DNA of 64,000 nt, taken from Nipponacmea schrenckii (lineage: Eukaryota; Mollusca; Gastropoda; Lottiidae). How positions within the stretch are numbered: position 1 is the stretch's first letter; each line of letters starts with the position of its first letter. The stretch is from positions 62,001 to 126,000 of the forward strand of contig CM060203.1 of NCBI GenBank assembly GCA_030562195.1, read 5' to 3'. The position numbers and the translations under genes were made by a program. The notes beneath the pieces were generated by a model. It had not been told where the DNA came from. It ran no database searches and worked only from the letters and a program-made list of their open reading frames with translations. Shown here piece by piece: positions 21,483 through 33,354 of the stretch.

Positions 21483-24400
21483 TCAGAACCTTTTACTGCG
21501 TTCGATAAAATTATGCACTTGTTCAAATATGGTTAAAGTTGATTGTTGGCAAGCTGTTCCAAAAAGAAGTATGTTTATGGATAGGTCGGTAGGTTTTAAG
21601 CGGTCGAGAGTAGTTTTTCGTACATCTGAATGTATGGGACAATATAGTAAGAAGTGTTCAGGATTTTCGAAAGAGTGACCACAAGAGCAGGTTGGATTGT
21701 CCGAAATGTGTCGAAGGAATCTATGTCCATTTAGGTCGCTACAAGAAAGACGAAGGCGAGCATGCAAAATTTGATTTTTTCGAGAGCCAAATGAATATGA
21801 TGTGGGTATCAGGATGTCATTAGATTTAAGAGCTGCTTTAAAAGAATTTATTGAAGGAAGAATTTTTAAGTCACCAGAAAGGTTATTCCAGTCTCTAATT
21901 CCAGACGGTATGAATGATCTATAAAAAAGCTCAGTTCTACATTTATATTGTTTCAAGTTGTTGGTATTTCTCAAGTTGTATGGTGTATCAGTTATTTGTA
22001 TCAGATCAGTAAGGTAATTCGGAGTAAGATTGTAATAAATTTTGTACATCATGATTAGTTTATGGCGGTGTCGTCTTTCTTGTAGCGTTACTACACCCGT
22101 TTCTTGATATAATAACCTGTGACTGGTACCCCTAACAGCCCCACATATAGTCCTGAGTGCGTCTAATTGGAGGTTTTCTAACAAATCTTTTAGTTTTGCA
22201 GTGCACCCATCCCATATTACGTCACAATAATCGAAAATAGGTAAAATAAATGAAAAATACATAGTCTGCAATGATTTCCTATTAAGACGATATTTTAGTG
22301 ATCTAAGACAGTTAACAGCCCTTCCAGTTTTTGTTAAAATCTCATTTATATGCTTATCCCATTGACATTTTATTTGAAAAATAAGACCTAAATGTTTATG
22401 AAAATCCACTTCTTTGATAGGCACGTCGTCTAATTTTAGTGTAGGCAGAACAGGAGTTTGTTTAGTAGAAAGTGCTAGTGTTTCAGTTTTCAGCGGGTTG
22501 AAGGACACCAGCCACGTCTTCGCCCAGGTACTTATTCTTTCTAGATCTTCATTTAGGACAATCGCACTCGCTGTTGGGTCATCAATTTTGAGGTACAGGC
22601 TTGTGTCATCCGCAAATAGTCTTATGATCGATCTTATGTTGTTAACAATATCATTTATATAAATCAGAAATAATAAGGGACCAAGGACGGAGCCCTGCGG
22701 AACACCAGCTGGTACAGTTCTGGCACAAGATGAGACTCCACTTATAACAACTTTTTGCTTTCTATCAGATAGATAATTTATAAACCAATTTAGTAAGTCT
22801 CCTCTTATTCCAGCTGCACCTAGCTTATGACAGAGTCCGTCATGCCAGACTCTGTCAAAAGCCTTGCTTATGTCGCAGAACACCGCCCTTGTGTATGAAC
22901 CTTGATCGATGGCTTGACAAAAGAAGTGCGCAAGATCTATTAGTTGAAAGACAGTTGAATCGCCGTGCAGAAAACCACTTTGCATGTTAGTTATTATAAT
23001 GTTAGCCTTCAGGAAGTTAAAGACATGCTTGTAGATACATTTCTCAAAAACTTTGATTATGATACTAAGTAAAGACACAGGCCTATAGTTACTGCATTCA
23101 GAAGGATCGCCTTTTTTGTAAATAGCTGTCACGTTTGCTGATTTCCAAAGAACGGGTACTTTTTGAACTTCTAAAGAAAGGTTAAAGAGGTTACATAGTG
23201 GAATAGATATTTCGTTTGAAACTGCTTTTAATAATTTTCCGCTTATTTCATCTGGTCCTGATGCTTTTGATATGTTGATATTTAGGAGCATATCTCTAAC
23301 TTCCTGAGGTGTTAGTACTATTTGAGTGAGTGAATTTTGGCACCGTGGAAGGTCAGACAGTTGTGCATTCATTGTATCTAATTGTGATTGGTTAATAAAG
23401 AACTCATTCAAACAGTCAGCTTTTTCCAAGGCAGTACAAGCCACGACACCATTGCAGACAAGTGGAGGAATTTCAGATTTTGAGATATTTTGATCCTTTA
23501 CATATGAGTTGTCGAGTTGCCACCAATCTTTGGATCCATAATTTTTCTGATTATTAATTTTGTTATCAATTTTCCCAAAGTATTCCTTTTTGCTTGTTCT
23601 AATAAGTTTGATGTACCTGTTCCTGATTAATCTTAAATCTTCCCAATCTTTGTCAGAATTCGTTCTGACCGCCTATTGATGAATTTTGTTCTTTTTTCTA
23701 CTCATGACTCTAATCGCATTGTTCATCCAAAGTTTATCTCTTGGTCTAATTGTTACAAATTTGTTTGGAATATTTCTCTTGGCTATCTTCATCAACTCAC
23801 CTGTAAAGGATACAACTGATAGATCAATATTATTCCTGTCTACAATGGTATCCCAACTTGTACCCAGTACGTCATGTCGCAGTCCTATAGTGTTATCGTC
23901 AAAGTTTCTGTAGTCCCAAATCAGTCTTTTGAAGGATGATAATTTTGGTTTCAATAAATGTAAACGACAATACACAGGCCGGTGGTCACCACAAATTCTA
24001 TCAAGACAACCCGATTCAAGCACCAAGCCTGGGCAATTTGTTATTATCAAGTCAATTAATGTTTGGGTGTTTGATTTTGTGTCAATGCGCGTTGGTTCGT
24101 TTATAATTTGTTTCATGTCAAATAAGTTTATTGATGTGTGGAGGAAAGAATCGTTTATAGTAAAAAAGTCAATGTTAAAGTCGCCAAAAATGAATATTCT
24201 ATCAATTTGGTCAGATGCTGCAAGTGAAATCGAATTTAATATGGAATTATTGATTGAATTTCTGGAATTTGGTGGTCTGTAAAATGTGCCAATTAAAAGT
24301 TTTATTTTATTAAATTTAGTTTCAATCCATACGGCCTCTGTATTGTCGGTTTCCAGATCTTTTCTTCGTTTAATAAAGTATTTCTGATAAAAAGAGCAAC

Positions 24401-24775
24401 CCCACCACCCCTTCCGTCGGTCCTGTCTTTCCTAATGGGTGCAAAGAAACCTGGGATAGAAAGGGTGTTAGAAGATATGGTTTTGTCAAGCCATGTCTCA
24501 GTTAGTAAGATGAAATCAAATTTCTCAGAAAATTCGGCAAATATTATATCTCTTCTTGTCTTCTGTTTTTTAATACTCCTTACATTCAGATGTACGAAAG
24601 AAATATTTTGAGATGGGCCAGGATTCAACTCAATATTACCAGCAAGTATTAACAGCAACCTATTAATGAAAAATAATAGAGAAATAAATAAATAAATTTG
24701 AGGTGCAGAAAATAAAATGTAGAAACTATATACATATTTACATTCACATATATACAATAACGCCTGCTGTAGCAC
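21483..24775 (-). pseudogene. LINE ORF2: 2A-like leader, AP endonuclease, reverse transcriptase
   Basis: The reading frame covers about 1,095 codons in the order expected of a CR1/L2-type ORF2. A hydrophobic leader ends in LLLILAGNIELNPGP, a 2A-like motif with Asn where Asp is usual. The endonuclease follows (HLNVRSIKK, LLTETWLD, GRGGGVALF, TFYRPP, IFGDFNID, and GDHRPV in place of S-D-H). The reverse transcriptase has ISKAFDRVWHDGL, GVPQGSVLGPLLF and the FADD catalytic box, and the C-terminus has HARLRLSCSDLNGH with CxCG...H...C. Only two lesions were found: a frameshift near 24358 and an in-frame TAG near 23675, so the copy is young. No ATG lies upstream of the 2A-like motif in this frame. 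It encodes the proteins for target-primed reverse transcription; it is probably inactive itself. Confidence 0.85.
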
Positions 24776-24834
24776 TTCGAGAGACTATATACAGAGACGG
24801 AGACAACATAATTTATATTCTGTCATTTCTATTA

Positions 24835-25690
24835 ATCAGGATTTTGAACAATATATCTATTGATAAGATTTCAATGAAATAATAGTAATTCTGTTGACTA
24901 TGTTTAGTATTCTATATAACAATATATCCATTTGTAAGATTTCAATAAAATAATAATCTATGTAATTCTATTAACTATGTTCAGTATTCTATATAACAAT
25001 ATATCTATTGGTAAGATTTCAATGAAATAATAATCTATGTAATTCTATTGACTATGTTCAGTATTCTATATAACAATATATCCATTGGTAAGATTTCAAT
25101 GAATAATAATCTATGTAATTCTATTGACTATGTTCAGTATTCTATATAACAATATATCTATTGGTAAGATTTCAATGAAATAATAATCTATGTAATTCTA
25201 TTGACTATGTTCAGTATTCTATATAACAATATATCCATTGGTAAGATTTCAATGAAATAATAATCTGTGTAGTTCTATTGACTATGTTCAGTATTCTATA
25301 TAACAATATATCTATTGGTAAGATTTCAATGAAATAATAATCTGTGTAGTTCTATTGACTATGTTCAGTATTCTATATAACAATATATCCATTGGTAAGA
25401 TTTCAATGAAATAATAATCTATGTAATTCTATTGACTATGTTCAGTATTCTATATAACAATATATCTATTGGTAAGATTTCAATGAAATAATAATCTATG
25501 TAATTCTATTGACTATGTTCAGTATTCTATATAACAATATATCTATTGGTAAGATTTCAATGAAATAATAATCTATGTAATTCTATTGACTATGTTCAGT
25601 GTTCTATATAACAATATATCCATTGGTAAGATTTCAATGGAATAATAATCTATGTAATTCTATTGACTATGTTCAGTATTCTATATAACA
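24835..25690. repeat. 77 bp minisatellite upstream of the LINE ORF
   Basis: The period is 77 bp (for example TTCAGTATTCTATATAAC at 24980 and 25057), with about 11 copies that alternate mainly between TATATCTATT and TATATCCATT. It begins about 60 bp 5' of the LINE coding region and ends at the LINE 5' boundary, so it occupies the 5' untranslated position. Confidence 0.9.
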
Positions 25691-26180
25691 ACATAGAGAA
25701 CTGGTTTCTTAATGGATTTTAACCAAACTTGAGGTGAGTCAAGGATGAACCCTGCTGAAAATCAGACCATTTAAAAAATATTTTCTATGAGTTATTGCCC
25801 CTGTTCTTGACTTCTGTGTGGAAACAATAGAGAGCTGGTTTCTTGATGGATTTTGAAAAAAAAAAACTGGGGTGAGTGTTTGTCATAACCCAAGGATGAA
25901 CCGTTCCGAAAAATATTAAATATGAGTTATTGCCCCTGTTCTTGAAAACGTGTCCGCCTTTGTTCTTGTGGACACGATAGAGATGCTGAATTCATTAAAA
26001 CTAATCTAAAATATTTTGTATGAGTTACTGCCTTTGTTCTTGAAAACTGTTTTCATTTATTGTGGACACCAATAGAGCTAGTTTATGGATTTAGGTGAAA
26101 TATGGTGTGAATGTTTGTAATAACCAAAGGGTGAACCCTATTAAAAATCAGATCAATCGAAAATAGTATGGATTTTGATG
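25691..26180 (-). repeat. Reverse-oriented 157 bp core units, right flank of the LINE
   Basis: Three diverged units carry GGTTTCTTGATGGATTTT, AAGGATGAACC and GAGTTATTGCCCCTGTTCTT. They are the continuation of 21120-21275. Confidence 0.75.
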
Positions 26181-26960
26181 AGACTGATTGTTCCTATTCA
26201 CCCTAGGATGAACTTTTATTTAAACACTATTCATAAAAATGTGCCGACAAGATAATATTTCATTAGTCGGACAAGTACTTTATTTCATTAAATACAAAAT
26301 ATTATGTATCGCAAAAAATATTCGCTGCCGAAAATTGTGTCGCAAACTGCGATGCGATATCGCTTATTTCGAACCCCGCATTTGAAAAAAACTAGGATCA
26401 TTTTAGCACGCACCAACTCTTAGTAATATAGATTATACAAGGAGCCTCTGATTAGATAAAACCAACTTATTGCAGAGTGGCATCACATGCTCCTGTAACA
26501 AATACTTTATATTTTGTACCTTTCTTTATTTTATATATGCATATATTTTCACCCCAAGAAAGATAGATACTTATTATACAGTTCAATACAATACTGTATA
26601 CATCTTTATCAAAATGAAATCCAGAAAATATTCATTATGACCGTAAACATACCCGTAAGGCGGCAACCCTGTTATTGTTACATCAATTGGGCTTGTAGGT
26701 CATTTACATTAGCACCTTCGACCATCAGCCGTCATTTACATTTTAATTTTTTTGTTACTGTGAATTATGCCGACCCCCAGTGTTTACCCGTGACGAGTAA
26801 ATAAACTATGCACTGTACACGCAAATGTACGATATTAATCAGGATTGAAACTAATGGACTCCAGCTTCTTATACTAGTCGGTAATATGAATCACCATCTC
26901 AGTTTCGGAATATTTTCAACGTATCCTTACATATAGCATGGTCAATTCAGGCATTATATA
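26181..26960. other. No feature recognised
   Basis: No gene, tandem repeat or family member could be supported in this interval between the core repeats and the right inverted arm. Confidence 0.6.
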
Positions 26961-28203
26961 AATGGTGGAAGTTGCACACTTTGTGTATTATTTGCAATTT
27001 TTAAATTATCAATTAGTACAAATATTTGGGTTGGCTAATTATTCTTATCAGATTGTATGAACGTTACTGTACCGAGCATCAATTTGCGCCATTCCAATTT
27101 CAATTCCGACTTCTGAGGCTCTTGCAATTCCACTAAATCTAACGTCTTTTATGACGTCACCGACTGGGGCTCAACAGGAAGCTACTATTGATATCTGTTC
27201 AGATCCCAGCCGGGTTCTAAAAAACCGGAAGCTCTCACGCAAAAACCGGAAGTGGTAGAAAAATTTTTATGATGCGGTTTTAAAATTCATGGTCATTGAA
27301 GGTCAAGGTCATTTGATATAGCCTTGTGAATTTTCAAAAAACTAAAACGGGTACCCAAAAAATTGTTGTCGATCATAATAGGCATATGTGTGGATAGCTT
27401 GGGGAACGGTAACTTGGTCACAAGAAATTTGGTCACCGGAAATATGGTCACAGTAATACGGGTACATGATATTTGGTCAAAATACTAAGAGAAACAAGGT
27501 AATTTACCCCCTGTAATCGATAATCACTCTCATAGCAATTACATGATTATCAATTGCAGCACATTTCGATCATTACTCCCCCATCCCCCTACTACCACCG
27601 CTTGCCGCTGGCATAGCCTCTTTCTGGATCGGATTATAGGATTCTCCCGACTTCTCCCGTAAGGCGTTTGGTGCTATCATTTATGGAGCTGTTGCGATAA
27701 CTTACTCTAGGTCCAAACTTGTAATGAGCAATTACAAATCAATCTTAAAATTACCAATAAACGTTCGAACCTTTACAATTCGTACAAAATGTAGTTTCAC
27801 GAATATACATGCATTTTATGAGTTTGCAAAATTAATATTGACATCGAAAGGATACAAAGGCGAGCTAAATTACGCCTTAAGATATTTATAGAATATTTCG
27901 ACATGAAAAAATAAAAATTTGAAATTTGAAATGCGTTTTCCTGATGTACTGTGACTATTTTTCCAGATAAAAATAAGTTTCGATAAAAATAAAATTCTTG
28001 TGTCCCAAATAATCGTATTCAATGGGCCGCATTCAATGGGCTAACATATTTAAACGCATGCCCTTTATTCCAACTTGAGCGTTACTAACGAACAGCGCGC
28101 ATTTACACGACAGACACTCTACGTTGCACGTGCGAGTTGCTTGTTTGAACGATGACAGTGCATATTTTATCTTGATTCTTGTCATAAGTATTTTGAGGTT
28201 GAG

Positions 28204-28410
28204 ATGGCGACATTGACTCTATCTACGCGGAACAAGGAAAAAATTTGTCATGAAGGATTCATGTACACCAGGAAAATAACCCGCACTAATAAGATCTGGT
28301 AGAAGTGCGTTAGAAACACCTCCGACCAGTGCCGCGGAGCCATATCAACCGATCTAAATAAAGAAAACATTCAGCAAGGTGGTAGTCCACACAATCAAAT
28401 ATTTAAATAA
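28204..28410 (+). pseudogene. FLYWCH-type zinc finger fragment
   Basis: The frame of 68 codons from ATG at 28204 reads through one in-frame TAG. Landmarks are CHEGFMYTRK, then TNKIW followed by the stop and KCVRN, then C-R-G-A (second zinc Cys) and a final H-N-Q where the finger has H-x-H. The FLYWCH core W-x-C ... C-x-G-A ... H-x-H is therefore recognisable but has lost a histidine and carries a stop. FLYWCH fingers are DNA-binding modules found in Mutator-like transposases and derived host proteins. The fragment lies inside the 8 bp-duplication element, on the plus strand. No transposase core was seen. Confidence 0.75.
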
Positions 28411-28710
28411 ATTTTACGAAGGAAATTTGTATTTTTCAAATTGAAGGTTTCTAATTGTTTTAATTCTTGAGTGAACGGAAAGTCCCGATTTTATAACATT
28501 AGAGCAGTGGGCATTATCAGCTAAGAATCTGTCACGAAAACACAATGAAGCAAGTAAAAATGAAAAGAATTCAAGATTGTCCATACGAATCCCAAGAATC
28601 GACTCCAAATCTTACGAATCGGATACAAATCCTAAGATTTATCGATTTGTAGCTATTCGCGAGATACGTGGAGTGGGGGCATTAGGGTAGTTCCATGACA
28701 GCTCAATGTC

Positions 28711-29190
28711 TTGTCCTTGTACACTCAATATTGTGACCGAATTACCTTATCCCTTATTGCAGTAACCAAAATACCTTGTGCCCGTATTAATGTGACCAAA
28801 TTACCTTGTGTCCGTATTACTGTGACCAAAATACCTTGTGCCCGTATTACTGTGACCAAAATACCTTGTGCCCGTATTACTGTGACCAAAATACCTTGTG
28901 CCCGTATAACTGTGACCATATTACCTCGTGCCCGTATTACTGTGACCAAATTACCTTGTGCCCGTATTACTGTGACCAAATTACCTTGTGCCCGTATTAC
29001 TGTGACCAAATTACCTTGTGCCCGTATTAATGTGACCAAATTACCTTGTGTCCGTATTACTGTGACCAAAATACCTTGTGCCCGTATTACTGTGACCAAA
29101 ATACCTTGTGCCCACATTACTGTGACCAAAATACCTTGTGCCCTCATTACTGTGACCAAAATACCTTGTGCCCGTATTACTGTGACCATG
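28711..29190. repeat. 30 bp minisatellite, 16 units, within the Mutator-like element
   Basis: Units such as CCTTGTGCCCGTATTACTGT + GACCAAATTA repeat with an exact 30 bp period. Variants are AATA/ATTA and CCCGTATT/CCCTCATT/CCCACATT. The core GTATTACTGTGACCA equals the innermost part of the element's terminal inverted repeat, so the array probably grew out of the right end. Because 30 is divisible by three, frames on both strands stay open; these are not genes. Confidence 0.92.
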
Positions 29191-29924
29191 TTTCCGGTGA
29201 CCAAATTTCCTGTGACCAAGTTACCTACATTCGATAGCTTAGGTCAAGAACATTCTACTCGAAAAAATTCAGGGTCATTGAAGGTCAAGGTCATTTGATT
29301 TGACCTTTTGAATTTTCAAAAAAAATTCAATTGGGCATTAAAAGAAATTAAATTTGAAAATCAAAATTCTGTTCCCAACAAGTTTTAGATAAAGTAACAA
29401 GGTTTCGAAAAACACCAAAATCGGACAAATCGAATAAAAATTAGCGGGATGGCACATAAAGTATCACTTCCGGTTTGGATTTTTTATTTTAAGAGGGTTC
29501 TAATTATGCCTGATAGTATATATGTATAGCTTTTGTACTGATTTCTAAGATACACCGGAAGCTGGGTGACCCAACGCGGTACTAAAAAACCGGAAGTTCT
29601 CACGCAAGAACCGGAAGTGGTAGAAATTTTTTTATGATGCGGTTTTATTTCTATAGGCGACTTCTCTATATTCTGTAATTTTCAAAGCGATCGGATAATA
29701 TGCAACAAAGTTATGCAATTATTCAATTATGCAATTACTAACTACTGATGCGTAAAATTTTTAGTTTTATATATTCATTTTCTATTCCAGTACGTATCTT
29801 ATCGTATTTTTCAAACCAAATTTCTATACCATTTTCGAGTTGGGCTAGGGAGCTTCCCGAAAAAAAAAAGTCTAATGAAAACAAAGATCGGCAAATTTCT
29901 AATTTGCCACTCAATTAGCAGTTT

Positions 29925-32900
29925 GATACAGTATCTACAAAATATATCAAAAACAACAAGCACATGGACAAACAGCTAGGAATTATTTTCAGACCTTACT
30001 TAATATTTGTGAGAATAAGTTACAATAGTATGCATTTGTGATCAGTAAATGACTTACTGTGATGCTCTGATCCAATAATGATGGCCAATGATAAATGAAC
30101 TTTATGACCAAATGATCTATGTAGCCAAAGTACACAATAATTTGCCTGTTGGCGGTTTAACATCGACATAACCAAGAACGATTTAAAAGTCCATGTGACC
30201 GATTTGCAGAAGCAAACAAACAATAATCACATATCATCTCACTAATTTTCTCCCAAAAACATACTGTTGTGTTGTTGATTCTCTTTCCCTGTGATTAAAA
30301 AAGAATATATTTAAAATTGGCAAAGAAACCTTATGATGAAAACATAATACTCATCAGGACAGCTGTTTTTTTTTTTGGCAATTGTCAATATTTTGACTTC
30401 AACATAATAGCAAGAAAGTAAAAATATGAAGATGAGAGTTTAATTTATAACCATAAATCTATCAAAAATACAATTGTACATAGTAATGATGCCTTTCTAT
30501 AATTATTATGAAACTGTCATTATATTCCCCAACAACATCTTCAAGAAGGTATCTCCATCTCTCTGTCTGATCCAAATCTTTTTACATTCTCTAAAATTGT
30601 ATAAAAGTTCAACTGAAATAAATTCTTTATTTTCATAAACTGTTAATTTAACGTTTCGTGCTACAAACCAAACTCATTTAAGATCCAATCAAAGGCATAC
30701 TTAGTTTGGTCAAGATTTAAATGACTGTTACAGCCAATTACCAATGGCCAATGATCCATCTAAAAATTGTGAATAAATGAAGGTAATTAGACATGACATG
30801 AACTGACTTTTTGGTATGTATCGATACCAACATAACGTGAGTGACCGCCTTAAACCTAAAATGATATTATATGATCCAAACTTAATATTAATTTTTTTTT
30901 AAATTCTGTTTGTAAGCATATCTTATTAAAATCAAATTGATTACCGGTACATTTTTTTACCGTTATACAAGGTTTTTCTGTTTTCATCCATAGAAAAGAG
31001 AAGACTGAAACCTTGTATATAATGTTTTTACAGGGTTTTAAATCTGAGTGATTACTATACATGTCATTCGTGATTTTAGAATGATATCAAATGAGATAGA
31101 AATATGAGGTAAAGATTGCAAAATCTGTGCTTTTACAAGATTTCAAGAAGTGAAAATGATCACATATAGTATACTAGTTTTCAAGTGGTCACCCATGATA
31201 TATGTTCTTTGTTCAAAATCCAACCATAATTCTTGTCCGAAGAATGTAGACAAAGTATAAACATTGATGGACCCCTAAAACTCAATTTAATTGAAATAAG
31301 AATGTATATCAATATGTTTTCTTATTATTTTTTTCGATCCATTTGTAATCTTTGAAATAGTTATGCTAATATCGCGTATATTGATGTTTATATCACAGCA
31401 AGTCTTATAGTGTCCATGTCTAATTATTGACTATGAATACTTGGATACTGAAACACACTTTCATCTAGTAACTAGATTGCCTCAAACTAAAAGGTCTTGT
31501 ATTTCACTAGTCCAAAGCAAGTTTCATTATATCCTATTAAATCTATTCTTAAACGACAATGTAGTTAAAATATAACAAAGTCCTGTCCAGAAAAAATACA
31601 ATTCTCATAGTATTATTGTCCGTTTTTCCGCACCACTACAGATGCAGAGCTTATACAAACCTTAAATACACCAAACCTCGATATATGTGGATGTTCAATT
31701 ATAACATTGTTGTCACACCATTCTTGTCACACCTGTGGTTGCATGAATTTCAATGTTTTACAAGAATTTCAATTGCTCAATTGCAATCTCCAATTGAGTG
31801 CGCATCAAAAATTTCAATGTTACCATGTCACAAAACGAAAGAACTAAATGAAGGTTCGATTGCATAGCATGTCCCTGTGAGATCGAATTTTTGCATACCA
31901 ATGTAATTTGGAGATGGCGACTGGGCGATTCATATTCTTTTAATAAAGTCAAGGCACGGGTGGTGTAGGGGGGTCATGGTATGATTGAACTAGGGCCTAC
32001 ATTGGCTAGTAAAACATCCATCTTTCCAAATAAATTGAGGTTCGTAGATTCGAGGTAGGCCTATGCAGGCCTATATGTTTACAGCCCCGTACCAACGAAG
32101 GTGTGAACAATCCTCAATTTTTGTGCCTTAGTTTTATCAGACGCTCCACCAGCCCAATAGCTATCACAGCCTGGGAATAGGGTCAGCTGATTTCGGACTA
32201 AGTATCAGAGACGGGAAGTTACCTGTGTCAAATTTGCGCTACTAAACTAAAGTATTTATACTAAGCAAAAAGCAAACTGACTCTCAAATGGTCTATTATT
32301 TAGACCTCAATTTCACTGTTTAGTAACGTAAAAGAAGAGGCTGATCAAATGAAAATAACATACCTGACAGAAATGGTAGAATAAACAGCATATTATTATA
32401 GTTCCTGAATCAGCATGGAATACCGCTGTCTTCTCTTGTTGTCTCCGTTATCCAGGCGCAATTTTTGGGGTTTATCAATAGGCCTATTATTATTATTTTT
32501 CTTCGAGATTTCGGATAAAGCATAGAGATATCCAGTAAAGAATAGACTATAATATACATAGTTCTCTGCTTATAAAGCATTATCATTCGTCATTATTCAA
32601 CGATTGCATCTAATTCAGAAAAGACGGATCGAATTGCCCCAAACTGGGCCTTGACCTTGGGGAGAGTATACGTCTTGATGAATATGACGACTTTGCCGAC
32701 AAACAAATTATAAATATGTAAGTGTTGGTCTTGGTTTTTTGGTTGGTAATTTCTTTAGATAAACAAAACTAGTTATTTTCAATCAAAATATTTTTAACTT
32801 ATTTATTTAAAAGAAAAAAAACCAGTAGATTGTGCTAAAAATAAACACTCATTCATTGGTCAAGAAAATGAAATTCTATTGGCTGATGTTTTAACATAAC

Positions 32901-33084
32901 TTGTCCGTTATTAGCTTATAATTTCGCTCTTGTAAGCTAATATTTGTACCGTACAGTTCACGGGACGTACCGTAGGCCTTATACAATAAGGCTAATTATA
33001 CTAATCAAATTATTTTAGTAAAGGCTAATTTTACTGGAACGGGTGGTATGGTGATATAAAATCATTAATAAAAATACAACTTAC
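29925..33084. other. No gene recognised
   Basis: AT-rich sequence. Short frames have no recognisable domain. Scattered GACCAA/GATCA motifs at 29990-30240 and 30690-30790 might be old minisatellite, but I cannot support that. A second hypothesis, downstream exons of the HARBI1-like gene, found no support here. Confidence 0.5.
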
Positions 33085-33354
33085 CTTAAACAAATGGCGA
33101 GTCTTTCTCTTGGGGTGATTGCTTTCCTCCAATTAGTATCTAGCTTTCGAATGTCATCTTCAATGAGTTCAAGTAAATTCTTAAATCGCATTGGACATTC
33201 GAAAATAGTCCTTGAAAAGGCAGTTCCTGCACAAGGTGATGATATTCTCCGTGTTCTGACCGCCTCTGTAAAAAACACACCTGTGTCTTCTCCTCTGTCT
33301 GGCATGCAGGTATATAGCTAAAATGTCATCAATATCTGATTCCTCCTCTGCCAT
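33085..33354 (-). pseudogene. HARBI1/PIF-Harbinger-like nuclease, first exon, frameshifted
   Basis: From ATG at 33354 the frame reads MAEEESDIDDIL, an arginine-rich run RQRRRHR, then FKDYFRMS. A one-base loss near 33190 shifts the frame. It continues MRFKNLLELIEDDIRKLDTN and then ITPRERLAICL. This is the N-terminal region of HARBI1/ALP1-like proteins (Y-F-R-M-S-x-x-x-F-x-x-L-L-x-x-I ... D-T-N-x-R-x-x-I-x-P-x-E-R-L-A). The exon ends TTTAAG followed by GTAAGT, a strong donor exactly where the family continues with L-R-x-L-A-T-G. The DDE nuclease exons were not found. It is either a domesticated gene with an assembly error or a Harbinger relic; the frameshift favours the latter. Confidence 0.7.

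Larger units (their letters stand above)
21276..25690 (-). mobile_element. Nearly full-length CR1/L2-like LINE with 5' tandem array
   Basis: The element lies on the minus strand: 5' array 25690-24835, ORF2 24775-21483, and a 3' untranslated region to 21276. The left flank ends CTTTGTTCT and the right flank restarts with CATAGAGAACTGG. Joining them rebuilds the core repeat except for about 9 missing bases, so the insertion came with a small deletion and no target duplication. There is no poly(A); the minus-strand 3' end reads AATAAAATATTGAATTGG. Confidence 0.8.
27401..29232. mobile_element. 1.83 kb Mutator-like element with 8 bp TSD and empty site
   Basis: The insert is flanked by GATAGCTT at 27393-27400 and 29233-29240, while the other inverted arm has a single copy at the matching point. 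About 55 bp near each end are inverted repeats: GGTAACTTGGTCACAAG from 27408 and its complement ending near 29226, with GAAATTTGGTCACCGGAAA following. Seven non-matching bases lie outside each. An 8 bp duplication and a FLYWCH relic inside suggest the Mutator superfamily (8-11 bp duplications; FLYWCH/WRKY-type fingers). hAT also makes 8 bp duplications and is the alternative. Confidence 0.75.
26961..29924. repeat. Right inverted arm of the 18.5 kb composite, with insertion
   Basis: Segments 26961-27400 and 29233-29924 are the reverse complement of 12600-11464. The inner end is TGGTGGAAGTTGCAC. The outer end has the hairpin 29886-29912 and AATTAGCAGTTT. The interval 27401-29232 is an inserted element. 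Differences from the left arm are scattered substitutions and small indels, for example an extra segment of about 30 bp near 29640, so the arms are clearly diverged. Confidence 0.8.

Noticed and set aside
27393..27400. Link between the GATAGCTT duplication and the GATAGCTT start of TATACGCCC elements
   Set aside because: The empty site in the other arm already has this 8-mer, and the insert lacks the hairpin-ATACGCCC module, so the match looks coincidental.
28711..29190. CRISPR-like array
   Set aside because: Units are contiguous 30 bp tandem repeats with no spacers, in a eukaryotic transposon.
28711..29298. Long open frames on both strands (195 and 164 codons)
   Set aside because: They are translations of a 30 bp tandem array whose period is divisible by three; protein-like features are absent.
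31616..31952. Overlapping 83- and 64-codon frames on opposite strands
   Set aside because: No recognisable motif, no splice context, and composition like the surrounding intergenic DNA.
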